Assembly (NCBI GenBank): GCA_030052745.1
Contig: JANBVO010000015.1
Coordinates: 372,001-436,000 of the forward strand
Reading direction: 5' to 3'
DNA: 64,000 nt
Source: Pleurostoma richardsiae
Taxonomy: Eukaryota; Ascomycota; Sordariomycetes; Calosphaeriales; Pleurostomataceae
Positions 46,647-59,131 of the stretch are shown here, in pieces (position 1 is the first letter of the stretch; every line of letters starts with the position of its first letter). The position numbers were made by a program, and so were the translations under genes. Below the pieces are notes generated by a model that searched no databases, was not told the DNA's origin, and was given only the letters and a program-made list of their open reading frames with translations.

Positions 46647-47770
46647 CGTGCTCTGTGTCTGCGGCGTGTCTCTTCTGGTGTGTGTGTGTGCGAACGGCCC
46701 GGTCGGTCGAAGGTGAAGATGAATCGCAGATCAGCTCTTCGAGGGTGCGAAGATGAAGATGTCGATGATCGGTGGAGCTAGAAAGCTTCACAGGAGTGTC
46801 TTAAGATGGCTACCTAGGTCAGGTAGATACCGAGGCCGGTATGTAGCTCGGTAGGTAGATGATAGGTCGGCTAGGTCGGTAGGCAGCTGTCTCGGGCAAA
46901 AACGTCTGTTAGCTCGGCTGAGGATTGTCGGCCTGAGTCAATCGACCAAAGGACCGGGCCGCGTTGTCTCACCTGAGGGCTGTTCTGCTGTGGAATGCGG
47001 AATGCGGAATGTGGTGCTGGCGCCAGTTGCCTGCCAAGTTATGATAGTGAGGAGAGCAAAAAAGGGGTCAGGATCAAAACAGCTGTGTCCAAAGCAAAAC
47101 AGAGCAGAGCAAAGCAAAGCAAAGCGAAAAGGCAGAAAATTTTCTCTTATCACCACCCATGACTCGCGTGACCACAGCAACGGGCTCACGGGCTCAATGA
47201 GGCAATCCGACAGCCAGATAGACAGACAAGGTGCTTTTTCTCCACCGCTGCAACCGACGCCAATCGCCTCTTTTGCTGCTCGCTGCTCGCTGCTCTGGCC
47301 GCTGCACACCGCGAAGCCTCGGCCGCCAATTTCCAATCGATTGCCGGCAGGCGAACGACGTGCAGCGACGTGCATCGACGTGCAGATGGGCGTTGGACGG
47401 TGCATCTTGGCACTAACCGTCCCTTAACAATTCTCATCCTTACTCTAACAGATACGCTGCCAACTCTGCCCAGTCCCTGCTAGTTCTGCAGTACCGCCCG
47501 GTAGACCACGTTCATGCCGACGAACCCTTGTGGGCAGCAACCGCCAGAACAGGACGTGCTTGTCAGCTCACACATCACCAATGCAGGCAGACACAGACAG
47601 ACGTCCTGCATGATTTACGCACTTGGTGTGCCTATCTGGCTCTGAGCACACAACGCACACCGCCACACCTTCTTCTGATCCCTGCCATCCTGCCAGCCCG
47701 CCTCATGAGGTCTCGTCCCCCTCCCGTTCCGTCATCCCAAATATCCACCTAAACGTCCCCTCCCTCCCTG
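46647..47770. other. Intergenic with simple repeats
   Basis: Contains a short GT run (46678-46690), TAGGT repeats (about 46815-46885), an AAAGC run (about 47109-47126) and a GCTGCTC run near 47270-47300. There is no gene. It spans the promoter of the coiled-coil gene and the 3' flank of the dynamin-like gene. Confidence 0.6.
46810..46820. promoter_or_regulatory. Near-copy of CTACCTAGGTAG
   Basis: CTACCTAGGTC, 11 of 12 bases, about 165 bp upstream of the coiled-coil gene start. It is followed by several TAGGT repeats (46815-46885). Confidence 0.4.
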
Positions 47771-50087
47771 TCACTGCAGGCCGCCGCCATCGCCGGTGCC
47801 GAACCGCACCGTAAACGCGTCCAGGTCCCGCAGGCCCTTCTCGAGGATGTTGAGCTTCTTGGTCAGGCCGGCGCGCTCCGCGACGGTGCTCTCGTCCTCG
47901 GACCCCAGTCGCTCGACGGCTTCGTCGGACAGGTCCCAGACCACATTGGGTGAGAAGCTGCAGAGAGACACAGGAAATAGTCAGCAATGGACTTCGACTC
48001 CTCGTGACGATGATCATCGAAAAGAAGGATGGGGAGTCATGCTTACACGTCCGGCAGACGCTGGACCAGGCGCGTCTCCACCGCGTTGACGCTGACGTCG
48101 TCGATGAACTTCTTCAGCGCGATCTATGAGGCGCGTTTCAGTAAGTAGATGCTTTTGATTTGGAAGCATCAAAATGAGCCGCGGGATGTGTTGTTACCTT
48201 GTAGTATGCTGCCGCCACATCAGCCGCCAGCGAGGCCGTGTCTGCCTCCACGTCAGGCGCAGTGACTGCCTTCAGGCCCTGGAGCAGCCTCCTGAGATCG
48301 ATGTCATCGTGGAAGCCTTTCGTTGCACTCTCCGCCGTCTCCTGCACCACGTCCAGGGTGACTCTGTCGAACTCCCGAGTGTGGCGCTCTAGCTGGATCT
48401 TCTGCACGCTCTCGGTGAGGTAGTCATTGTACGTGATGGGGTGGATCGACAGATGTGGCGCCAGGAACTCGCCCACCTTTGCCTTCAGGGCCTTGCGGAG
48501 CTCGTGCAGCGCCGGCTGCACATGGCCCGTCATCAGCCGGGTCTGGGTGTTGCTGTCGCAGATCTCGGACACGAGCTTGTTGAGCGTGTTTGCCGCGGCG
48601 TCGTGGATGCGCTCCACGAGGTCCTGGGTGATGGCCTCCCAGGGATTGCATTGCTGGCTGAACAGGTCTCCCACGACAAGCGGGTTGAACGTCCCCGGTA
48701 GCTCACGCCCGCGGCACTTGACCATAAGGTCCCTCACCTCATCGAGATACGCAGCCCTCATCACGTACGCCGACCGAGCGCTGCGCTGCGGCGTCTCCCC
48801 GTCCTCGACGACCTCCCGCGCATGGCCGTCGGTCCGCATCTCGTCGGCGTACTGGGCCAATATGAGCTGCACGTTTGCTCGCAGCCGCCGGTCCAGCACA
48901 TCCTCCTGCCTGGACTCGAAGAAGGCGTCGGCGTACACGCCATCAATGGCCGCGCGCACGAGCTTGGTGAGCCTGCTGCTGATGCGCTGCAGGTATGTGT
49001 GCTTCTCCCTCGCGGTGGTTCGCGGTCTGCCCAGCTGTTCCAGCCTGCCCTCGCACTCCTTGATGCCCGCCTGCACGTCCGACTTCACTCCCGGGAGGCC
49101 CTCCTTGATCTGTTGCCAGAGGATCTTGCGCAGCCGGTCCCTGAGGGGCGCCACGCCGAGCTGCGACGCCTCGAGATGCTGGCCCCAGACCGAGTCGGCG
49201 AAGAAGCCCGCTTCCCTCTCGTCGCGCTCCTCGGCGGTGTCCTCGGCGGTGGTGTGGCTCCTGTTGCGCAGCACGTGCCACCCCAGGCTCAGCTTGACGT
49301 TCTGGTTCTGCGCCAGCTCCACGTAGTACCTCTCTCCCTCCGAGCCGCGGTCGATCTTGTCCGGCTTGGTGATGAGCCCCAGCGTCCGCCGGCCCGCCGG
49401 GTCGATCTCGCGGGCGAACTTGGTGACGGGCTGGTTGGCGAAGGGGTTGTCGGCCGTGACGACGGCCAGGATAATGCTGCGCCGCTGACGCATGTAAGCG
49501 ACCACCAGGTCCTGCACCAGCGCGGCGTCGTCGTCCGACTGGTTCTTGTCGGCCGCACCGAACAGCCCCGGGAGGTCGACGAGGGTCAGGTTCGGCGCCG
49601 CGGGCGAGGTGCTCTCGACGCGCAGCACGTCGGTGGAGAAGACCCTGGAGCCGTCGCCGGAGAGGCCCATGGCGTCCTTGGCCGCGTCGATGATCCGCGG
49701 CAGGTCGCGCTGGTCGGCCGCATGCAGCGAGAAGGCGGCCAGCCGGGCGCGGTCGTCCTCGCTCCTGCCGGCGCCGGGCTGGATGTGCACGCGGATGCCG
49801 GGCTCTTCGCCGCGCCGGAGCACGAGCTCGGTGGCGAAGCGGGTGCAGAGGCCCTCGCTGGTGGGGAAGCTGATGCCGGAGAGCGACTCGAGGGTGGAGC
49901 TCTTGCCGCACGACTGGCTGCCGCACACGATGATCTGCGGGAGGTCGACGTAGTGGCTGACGCCATGGGACCGCAGCGAGTCGACAATGTCTAGGAGGTC
50001 CCGGTGGTTGCTGGACTGGATGAAGCCTGCTGTCTGCTGCGCGATATGCCGGGCCAGGACGGCAGCGGCGCCTACATTCTCAGCCAT
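47771..50087 (-). CDS. Dynamin-like GTPase
   Basis: This is a 717-residue large GTPase of the dynamin superfamily (Mx/dynamin-like). Exons are 48198-50087, 48047-48123 and 47771-47957; introns 74 and 89 nt. G1 is GSQSCGKS (56-63), the switch I Thr lies in CTRF (82), G3 is DLPG (171-174) and G4 is TKPD (240-243). A long middle/stalk helical region follows. The two small 3' exons supply the GED-like end (ALKKFIDDVSVNAVETRLVQRLPDVFSPNVVWDLSDEAVERLGSE..), which is missed if only the large frame is read. No PH domain, proline-rich tail, presequence or membrane span is visible, so it resembles the Mx-like soluble dynamins that expanded in filamentous fungi rather than Vps1 or Dnm1. Its membrane target is unknown. 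Confidence 0.94.
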
Positions 50088-50935
50088 CGTCGCCTGGGAC
50101 TACAGGACCCAATTGTTACTTCCCAGGAGTCTTGCTCGAGAGACGAGAGGGTGGAACTCACACGCGTCCAGCTAAGTCGTACCGGTATTGTTGTGTGCCT
50201 GCCTTCAAGTTTGATGTTGTCGGTAGTTGTAGATCTCTCCGCGAGTTGTGGTTGAGACGCAGTCGGCCGTAGAGGTAAGCCGCTACCGGAAAGTACTTAT
50301 AACTGAAGCGGACGATGACTGCCTGCCACGGTACAAGTGCTAAGCATCTACTAGAACCTCCGCGGCGCGTTGTCTAAGCTGGGCTGTTGCTAGGCAGCAT
50401 CAGGGATTGTGCATGGATTATGGTAAATGCCTCGAGTTTAGGGCTTCTCAACACGAAGTGAGCATTCCAGAAAAAGCTCTAATATCAAATATCAAACTTA
50501 GGGAAAGACATAGTTATGTACAGTCCCAATGGTCTAGAATCCCGAGTGAGTCGTTTGTATCGCGCAATGTAGCAAGGACAAAGCTCGTTTGTTTACCTAT
50601 CCATTTCAGCTTGATACCTGAAAGCAGGCATACTCATACCTGACAGTGTACAAGGAGAGGAATCTCGTAGATATATGCCTGTTTGGAGAGCTGGGTACTC
50701 AACTCTATTCGACTGGAGAGATAGCCTTCCAAGCAATAAAGAGTATCCCTGGCATGGCATGTCACCCCCCAACACCACTGGAGATTGTTTATGTTGGGAA
50801 CACCATAGGTATCCCTTAGATACAAGGCCCAGTCCTCGAAGTTGAATCTTCAACATGACACGCTTTCAATCCTTCGTGAAACTCTGTACAGAGCAGACCT
50901 TTGTCGCACAAGCAGGTACAGTTATAGCTAGTCGG
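50088..50935. other. Intergenic
   Basis: About 850 bp between the dynamin-like gene (promoter side) and the 3' end of permease A. No gene is seen. Confidence 0.55.
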
Positions 50936-53302
50936 CTACGTCAGTATATATGCCCTTATCAGCAAACCAAGCACGTTCCTCCTACTCACCACATATCGGA
51001 AACCCGGTAGCTCTAGGTCGGTCTTGTCCGCGAACTCGTCCTCCGGAGCATTTTGCACTTGCCCCTCAGCCAGCAGCTTATCACGTCGGTTGTTCTGCCG
51101 GACGTAATGAAGACGCAGGATAACCAGCAACACAGCTGAGACGTCAACGCACTGTCAGCCTCTGGTAGACTTGACACAATGACAGCACAACGACTTCTTA
51201 CCTTGAATTCCGATACAAATCATATCAGCAATGAAAACAGACCTGTACGCTGGAGTCTCGCCTGTCTTGACCATGAACGGGCCACTGATGTTCCCCAGTG
51301 CATACCCCAGGAACGCATAAGATGACAGAGTGATGCGTTTGGTGTATCCGGAGCTGTTTACGCCTGGAAGCGCGAGCAGGATGAAGAGAGATGTGGCAAA
51401 AGGCGGGAAGAGGTACACTGCAGGGTGTGCAAGTCAGCGAGTTATGTGAGCAAGTAGTCGGACGGGTCGATACTACCTCCCACTAGCAGACCCGCAACGT
51501 TCGACCTCGGCAAGACAATCTGAAGCAGCAGCCCGATGAAGGTCGGCACAAGCATGCCGATCGCGACATAGATGCGTGCATTCGACAGTCTCTGAGCGAG
51601 CCAGCCGCCAAAAAAGATGCTGACCATGTTGATGAAGCCTTGCGGGATATATATCAGTGTTGACTGCAGCGAGTTAAAGCCGAAGCTCTTGATCACAAGG
51701 GTGCCAAAGGCGCCAAAGCCGCCGCTGAAGATGCGTTAATAAACGCCTAGCTGTGTGGATATAAGCCGGGTACTAACTTGAGAACCTCGTTGCAAAAGAC
51801 GATGAGAAAGAGCAGAAGTCCCTGGGGGTCTTGGAAAGGGTTCAGGGCCTCCCTGACCTGTTTCCATTTGAAGTTGCGGTTTAAGATGCCCTTCAAAATG
51901 TTCCGGTCAGTGACTTGATTAAGGAAGAGCTCTGGTATGCTCTCGATATTCGGAGACATGTTCACAGAAACAAACGCCGAGGGAAGACACCACTGACCGT
52001 GTTGTTAGCTCGGATACGGTGGACTGCTAACACCCTCTCATTCTCGGTCAAGAAGCGTGCTTTCATGGGTGAGGTAGGCAGGAAAAGATACACAATCGTG
52101 CCTATAAAAAGTCAGTTATATATCACGTCTTTACCAGCCACTTGACATACCCCATATGACGGTGATCAGGCCTGTAGCGAGCTGAGTGTTAGTACTGGCT
52201 TAAGGTTCGCTGGTGTTATAACCATGCGCATACCGTTGAGAATGAAGATCCACTGTATGTGAACGTACGGTTAGCATGATGGCACGCGGTTAAGACTTTG
52301 AGGGTAGTGCAAACCTTCCAGCCCGGGACACCGGCATTCACTTGCCCCATACCATAGGCGATCACGCCACCAACCATAGCTGCGCTGCTTTAGCGAGGTG
52401 ATTGCCTGAGAATTCAACGGACACGCCGCCAACTTACATCCGAACCCGTTGGCCGCAGCCCAAGCTCCGGTTCGAAGCGCTTGTTCTTTTCGTGTGTAGT
52501 ACATGCCGTTCTACCTTCGGAATTAGCTGCTGATTCATATGATGCCGCCAGGGGCGTATCCCTACGATAAGCACGAAAGTGGGCGTAATGAGCGACTCAA
52601 TGCCACCCAAGAGGAAGCGCAATGCCGCCATGCTAGCGAAGTTATGTGCTCCGGCAGTTGCAACGAGGATTCCGCCCCAAGCCTAGAACAAAAAATGTGA
52701 GGTCAATATATGGAGGCAGTCTGGGATGCGATTGCTGTGGTCTCGGAACGTACTACAATGGCCACGCCAATAAAGCGGCCAATGGGGAACTTCTGTGATA
52801 GCAGTGTTGTAGGGTACTCGCAGAAAAGATATCCAAAGTAAAATAGAGAAGATAGCCACGAGCTACATCATGGCGTCAAAGTTCCTGTCAGCGGAGGTCC
52901 CGGGTTGACTTCTCTCGGGGTAAGGGGTGAACCGACTATTGTTTGCCCACGAGGCCCAAGTCGGTCGAGAGTGTAAATGCAGCAGCATATCCCAATGCAC
53001 TTTTGTCGATGCATTGAAGAGCGTACGTTCCGAATAGAAGCGGCAGGACGTGCCAGTCCAGCTTACGCACAATCTTGGCGTAGTCCTCTTCAGTGGCTGT
53101 GGATGCGATCACGCCGACGTCGTAATCGCGAAGAAACTACGGTATTGTATTAGCAAAGGGCCATCAACATTGAATACTTTAAGTGGTATTTCGCACTCAC
53201 CTTGCCGGCCTCGTCGCCGTCCTGGAGGAGGACTTTAGTTGGACCGTCCTCGACATCCTGGCGGGCTGTCTCGTTTACGGTTATGTCGTCTTGGCCACCC
53301 AT
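50936..53302 (-). CDS. Allantoate permease-type MFS transporter (permease A)
   Basis: This is a 528-residue anion:cation symporter of the Dal5/allantoate permease group. I reconstruct thirteen exons: 53201-53302, 52937-53136, 52754-52862, 52566-52682, 52438-52510, 52315-52379, 52234-52252, 52151-52171, 51998-52101, 51778-51890, 51477-51724, 51202-51417, 50936-51135. All phases close; introns 49-107 nt. Family marks: KLDWHVLPLLFGTYALQCIDKSALGYAAA, YSWLSSLFYFGYLFCEYPTTLLSQKFPIGRF, RFLLGGIESLITPTFVL, WIFILNGLITVIWG, SSGYTKRITLSSYAFLGYALGNISGPF. Exons 7 and 8 are microexons of 19 and 21 nt. Intron 2 has an unusual GTCGGT donor. The extreme C-terminus may instead splice at GTGAGT near 50988. Related carriers import allantoate, ureidosuccinate, small peptides, vitamins or organic anions. 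It diverges from the monooxygenase gene next door. Confidence 0.9.
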
Positions 53303-53994
53303 TGCTGTTACTTCGCAAGTATAGACCAGTTTTTCTTCCGGATCATCTCTCGACAGCTCACCGACAGGTGGCGCTGCCAATATTGTTATATTTGCCAGAC
53401 CCAACAACTGTTAAAGGTATCGCCGAGATAAATGCCGCCTAGCCGATGACACCTTTTTTCGGGGCAATTATCCCACGAACCTGGTAGCATACCAAGTGGG
53501 TTTAGATAACGTAGCCGTGAATCTTCTACCATTGCTCTCGCAAGAACTCGCTGGCTGGATCCTTCGTAGGCCACACGACGCTCCTTCGGGTCCGGACTAA
53601 TGCATGTTATCACAATCCGCTTATCTTGCGCCAGAGCTATCTCCCCTTGTTTCTCCCATGATTTCACCGTCTTAGCTTTATAATCAAAGATACTGAAGAA
53701 ACCCACGCGCGTTGCACCAATGTTAGTTTCTCACAAGCACTCATCCTTGTATTCTCTGTGACAAGACTTCTCGACACGGCCAATCCTCGTCGCGCCAGTG
53801 AAACGCTAGTGCTCGCACATATCCCATCTGCGAACGATCAAGCTGACGAGGATAAAAGAGTGGCATCGTACCTCTCGGCAGGTTCCAGCTCTCACCGGGC
53901 GAACTTAGCTAAGCATAGTGTGCTCCGAAATAACACACTTCCCCCCTCTTGGCCAACCAACACGCAGCAAACTGCAGGTAGAGGATAGCCAAGG
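53303..53994. promoter_or_regulatory. Divergent promoter, permease A / monooxygenase
   Basis: A 692-bp bidirectional promoter. Four HGATAR sites, the type bound by AreA/NIT2 nitrogen regulators, lie within 140 bp: AGATAA at 53504, and on the minus strand TGATAA (53607-53612), AGATAA (53621-53626) and AGATAG (53637-53642). Chance alone would give about two in the whole interval. A 106-codon minus-strand frame here starts with GTG and is not called. Confidence 0.5.
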
Positions 53995-55799
53995 ATGGGA
54001 GGAGACGCAGGTACGACGCCTCCCAGCTGGCACGCTCTCGACCTAGAAGAGCATCCGATCGACATCCCAAAGAGCATCAAGGTTGTTGTCGTTGGTGCGG
54101 GAATAACCGGTATTAACGCTGCTATTCTGCTTCCGGCAAAGGTGCCCGGCATAGAGTTGGTCGTCTTTGAACGTGACCCTGACGTCGTATGTCCTCGAAA
54201 CTTCCACATGCTCATAAGTAGTAACATCACTGATGGTCTCCAAAGGGCGGAATTTGGAACCAGTGTATATACCCTGGAGTCCGATGCGACGTCCCATCTC
54301 ACGTGTATCAGTCAACCTTCTCTCCGTCGCGAGACTGGTCTGAGCACTACGCCCAGGGTGCTGAGATCAAGTCATACTGGGCTCAGGTGGCCGCCAAGTA
54401 CAATGCTTACCGCTACATACGGCTGAACCATGAGGTCAAATCTGCTTCCTGGGACGAAGACAGGGCGAAGTGGGCTGTGACTGTCCAAAATTCCTCAGAC
54501 ACGTGGGTAGAGGAGGCCGACTTCTTCATTATGGCGACTGGAGTTTTCAGTCATCCACAACTGCCGAAATATCCTGGAATGACTGAGTATGAGGGTCATC
54601 TCTCCCACAGTTCACGGTGGGACCCTGATTTTAACCCCGCTGGCAAGAGAATTGCCATCATCGGCAACGGCTCTTCGGGGATGCAGGTGTTGCCGCAGTT
54701 GCAGCGAGTGGCAGCTAGAATCGATCATTATGCGCGGAGCCCGGCATGGATTGCTGGAAATTTCGGTGGTGTTGACGGGCAGCCGGGTGAGCGCATCCCC
54801 GAAGAGCTTCGAACGGCCTTTAGTGACCCGGAGGCCTATCTGCAATACCGAAAGAGCATAGAGAACCGATCTTTCAAAGGTTTTGGCAGCATCGTAAAGG
54901 ATGGAATCCAGTCTCAACAATCACGCGCCAAGTTCACGGAGTTGATGAGGTCAAGGCTCGGAGATCACACAGACCTGCTAGACGCGATCCTCCCAGACTT
55001 CTCACCTAGCTGCAGGCGCCTGACTCCCGGTCCAGGCTATCTCGAGGCGTTGGTTGAACCGAATGTTGAGTACATCACCACTCCAATTGAGAAGTTCACT
55101 AAGGCCGGTATCCGTACTGTCGACGGAAAGGAGCGACAAGTCGATGCCATCGTCTGCTGTACAGGCTCAGAAAAATCTTTCGCCCCTCCCTTCCCTGTTA
55201 TTCGAGGCGGCCTTGATCTCACCTCATCCTGGAGACCGGCCGGCAGCATCGGCTTCCCTTACACCTACATGGGCCTCGCGGCCCCGGGCTTCCCCAACCT
55301 GTTGTTCGTGAATGGACCCCAGTGTGCCAGCGCTACAGGGACACTACCCTTCGCCACAGAGAACCAGCTCACTCTCGTGGCGCGAATCTTGCGCAAGGCG
55401 TCGACGCAGGATATCCGGACGATGGCGCCGACACGCCAAGCTGCCGATGACTTCCAGGCATACTGTGAGGCCTATTTCCCGCGAACTGTTCTGAGCGAGA
55501 ACTGCAGCTCCTGGTTCAATGGCGGCGTGAAGGGCGGGCGTGTCATCGCGAACTGGCCGGGAAGTGGGCTGCACGCGAACGCGGTGCGCAGGGAGCCGAG
55601 GTGGGAGGATTGGGAGTATACGTACCGGTCAGTGTCCGGGAATCGGTTTGCATACTTTGGCAACGGATGGACGCAAAAAGACGTGCAGGTGAACCGGAAT
55701 CCTCAGGAAGAGGCGGATCTAACGCCGTACTTGCAGTTGGCCTCTGTTGCCGGTCAAGTCGACCTGAGAGGCTACCACGAGACATGGTACGATTTATGA
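53995..55799 (+). CDS. FAD/NADPH monooxygenase of the Baeyer-Villiger/FMO type
   Basis: This is a 581-residue flavin monooxygenase. Exons are 53995-54186 and 54246-55799, with a 59-nt intron (GTATGT..CAAAG) whose removal restores GGIWNQCIYPGVRCDVPSHVYQSTF, the diagnostic stretch after the first Rossmann motif. FAD motif VVVGAGITG is at 32-39; the BVMO fingerprint YEGHLSHSSRWD is at 179-190 (consensus [FY]xGxxxHxxxW[DP]); the NADPH motif IIGNGSSGMQ is at about 202-211; an ATG motif (IMATG) precedes the fingerprint. No signal peptide or C-terminal membrane anchor. Such enzymes insert oxygen into ketones to give esters or lactones, or oxygenate heteroatoms, in degradation or in secondary metabolism. 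The divergent transporter upstream and the regulator, hydrolase and second transporter downstream suggest a catabolic role. Confidence 0.93.
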
Positions 55800-56740
55800 A
55801 GAACTGTGGGACATATCGGAAACCCGATTACATCCCAGAGATCATCTAAGCCTTCTTGCATAGCATCTTCACAAGGACTCAGTCTCTGCTTAGCCAATAA
55901 GATGCTCCAGCCCTGGGAACAGCTCTCGGGCGCGTATAAGCCCTAGACCGAGGTTGTCGAGATAGAGTCCTCCCGGAAATGCAATTTTAGCCACAAAATC
56001 AATCAAAAGCTCTCCGTCGACGACTTACACAATGTGTCATAAGTGAGGCACTATCCCCAACGCGGTTTCGTCCTACTTTGGTCGACGGGGAATAGTACGA
56101 AACGGATCAACCTGTTAACAATCAGGCAGCAGAGACCTAGAGAGTCTTCGGTTCTCGGGGCTCTCTCATCAGAGGCATTCTACTCTTTTTGAGCTCTCAA
56201 TAACTATCAAACGACTCAATGGGGGAAGCAGGTAGCTACTCTCGGTGTTGACTATACAGGCGGTTGTGGGCGTTATTGAGGATAGATAACTGATATGACA
56301 GTACATGCAAAGTCAGCTATAATATGCGTGATGAGAGGGTAACTCCCTATCTCTTTGGCACTGGACCCGGGCCAGTATCGAGTGGAAACCTAATTATGCG
56401 GGTCTCACTTGACCCCACAATTCATTGTCGAATCATGCGATGCTCCCTAATTCGGGGCCAGCGACGACTTTGCTACTAACACAGAAGGCGGACGATTGCT
56501 AGATAAAATATTAGAGACAAGGTCACCCCTTTCGACTCCCACTCGGCCGCCTCCGTTCCAACGCCCTGGTTCCTGGGGTTCGATCTCCACTCCAGCACTC
56601 ACTCTTATCTCTGTCTCCACAAGCTCCGGCCGTCGGATCTCCTGACAACTCCAGGTCAAGGCACGGTTCCTTAGCAGACAGCGCAGCGTGTTGTTCCTCG
56701 AGCTCGGCCAAGGTACACTGCAAGTCAGGACAATCTACCG
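55800..56740. other. Intergenic
   Basis: About 940 bp upstream of the Zn2Cys6 regulator. No gene is seen. Confidence 0.55.
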
Positions 56741-59131
56741 ATGCAGAACACGCCGCCGGACACGCGACGTGCTCGACGACGCCGGCGGCGAGTTCGAGAT
56801 GAAGACCGCAAGAGGGCGCCTCGCGCCTGTCGGCGGTGCAAGACCAGGAAGAACAAATGCATCGAGACCGCTAATGGTGTCTGCGAGAGATGCCTCCAAG
56901 GCTCTCATGCGTGCATCTATGATACGGTCGCCAGCCCTGATGAGGACGACGAGGCGTCGAGGCACAGTCTCGACATGACCGTGGACGCTTCATATTCGGA
57001 AACTCCACGCCCCGGGGAACAGATATCAGACAGCGCGGGCCCAGTCTTGCAAGCCGCGTCAGACCTGGCGTCTACGCATCAAACAAGTGATTGCACGAGC
57101 CAGCCAAAAGGCGTCCTGACAGACAACACCGTCTCTGAGAGACTTGTCTGGCCTGGTTTCCTCTCAAGGCTCCGCGACGCCTTCTCGCTTGATCCTCGGC
57201 CGGCTCCAGAGGAGCAGGAGGTGATAAGCATGCAGGCCTCTATCGCCCGCCCGCCGCCTCAGCCGGCGGAGATACGCCGCCTCCAGAAGGCCATCGCTGG
57301 GTTTCCTCCCCGTCCTGTTGCCGAGTTCCTCCTCTCGGTCTGCATCGAGCACGGCACGGACTCCTTCTTTTACTTCGACCAGGATGCTTTCGCTGCGGAG
57401 CTCGATCAGTTCTACAGCGACCAGACCTCTCGTCTGCGGCATGACTCCAGCTTCGTCTGCCTGGCGCTGGCCACATTCGCGCTGGGCAGTCAGTGGACGA
57501 CGTTGGCTAAGCCGGAGAGTGCTCGCGGGGATTATGCGCTGCCAGAGGACACCGATCCCGGCCGCATATTCTACAACCACGCCCGTACCCTCGTACCGGA
57601 TATCCTAGACCGGCAGTGTGTTCGCTCGGTACAGGCTGCGTTTGTCTTGGGCGTCTATCTGATGCCGGCTAGCGCCATCACCGCCTCCTACGTCTACATG
57701 GGACTCGCGTTGCGCAAGGCGGTCTCACTCGGCCTCCATCTTGAAGATGCAGACGACCCCCATCTTGGACAGTACGACAAGGAGATCCAGCGTCGTCTGT
57801 GGTGGGCCATATTTGCCCTAGAAAGGTAGGTTGACCAAACTATATGCGTGTCTCAGTGCTGAAACCCTATCTAATGTCGATGACAGGACAACAACCGTCA
57901 AACTGAACCGCCCACGGTCTATCAGCCAGGGCATCATCACGGTCTCTCTGCCGTATGAAGTGCCATCGATTGACAGGAGACAGAAATTCGACAACATCCA
58001 GCACCAGATAGCCGACGCGAGGTGGGCATTGATACTCGACCACGTCTCCGAGGTGAGGTAAGTTTGCGAATACAGCTAGAAGTGATCTGGTCTTGCCCTC
58101 AGCTCACTTCTTTCGATAGCATGCGGCGCAAAGACGGCACCACCTTTATCCATGAGTATCTCTCCGAGCTGAAGGGCTGGAAGAGCTCATTGCCGCCGTG
58201 CCTCCGGCTGGAGAACGTGCACCCTCGGAGCTCCAGCTACAGGGCAGTTTTGCACCTCTATCTAAACTACTACTTTGCAAAAATAGCCGCGCTGAAGATC
58301 TCAGTCGTGACGGCCGTGCGCGCCCGCTTGCGCTCTGCCCTCATCGGGGCTGGAGAAGAACGGGCAGAAATTGGGCAGGATGTCATTGACCAGTGCGGCG
58401 TCTGTACGAGGGCGGCGAAGAAGGTGCTGGAGCTCTTCCGAGATTTGGCTACAACGAAGAACGTCACCCGCTTCTCCTTCACCGATTTCCAGGGCTGCAG
58501 TATCGCCACCATCATCGTCCTCGTCGCGGGCATCCTCGAGCGGGACTCAGCCTACGCCGAGCGGGTGGAGTTCGGGCTGGACTGCCTCCGTCGGATGGCG
58601 GGTGGCAATGTCACGGCCAAAATCGGCATTCGATTTGTCGAGGCAGTGCGGTCAATCGCCGATGAGGCGCGGGACAAGCTATGCAGAGCGGAAGCACAAC
58701 ATGCGGTCGCGGCGACGATGGAGACATCCGACGCTGCTGAGGACCGACAGGCAGCAGAGTATAACCGCTGGGCAGCGTGGCTGGCCGCTGCAGAGTCGAT
58801 AGGGGGTCGACCTGGGCAGGGTGCAGCATCGGCAGACGCTGCGCCAGGCGACGAGACTCTGGGGATGGAGATAGTCGATCCAGCTTTACTACCTCGTCAC
58901 CATCCAGGAACCGTACCTTCTTCGTCGTGGGAGGATACAGAGACGCTCCACCAGCACTCGGAGACATCTGCAGCCGACCTCTCGGCGGCACTGGCGCATG
59001 GGGAGATGGCGCATCAGCAGCATCATCTGGACTTTGATGCCAACTTCTCTGCGATCTACAGCGATGACCAGCATTATCTGATGGGCCTTACTGGGTTGGA
59101 TGTACTGAGCTTTGCAGGCCCCCTTGAATGA
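56741..59131 (+). CDS. Zn2Cys6 fungal transcription factor
   Basis: This is a 755-residue Gal4-type regulator. Exons are 56741-57825, 57887-58057 and 58120-59131; introns 61 and 62 nt. The DNA-binding domain is ACRRCKTRKNKCIETANGVCERC..C at about residues 29-58, with spacing C-x2-C-x6-C-x7-C-x2-C-x6-C, preceded by a very basic run (RRARRRRRRVRDEDRKR). The fungal-specific transcription factor domain begins near residue 195 (PRPVAEFLLSVCIEHGTDSFFYFD) and includes ALRKAVSLGLHLEDADD, IQRRLWWAIFALERTTTVKLNRPRSI and the helical C-terminal half. An acidic, Gln/His-rich tail follows (GEMAHQQHHLDFDANF), a possible activation region. Its place between the monooxygenase and the amidohydrolase makes it the likely local regulator of this cluster. 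The third acceptor (TTCGATAG) was chosen for frame and CATGCGGCGC continuity. Confidence 0.92.

Noticed and set aside
48822-49994. 390-codon plus-strand open frame
   Set aside because: Antisense to the dynamin-like GTPase, which has all G motifs; the plus frame has no domain.
53386-53706. 106-codon minus-strand frame in the divergent promoter of the cluster
   Set aside because: It begins with GTG, lacks a recognisable domain and would occupy the promoter of permease A.
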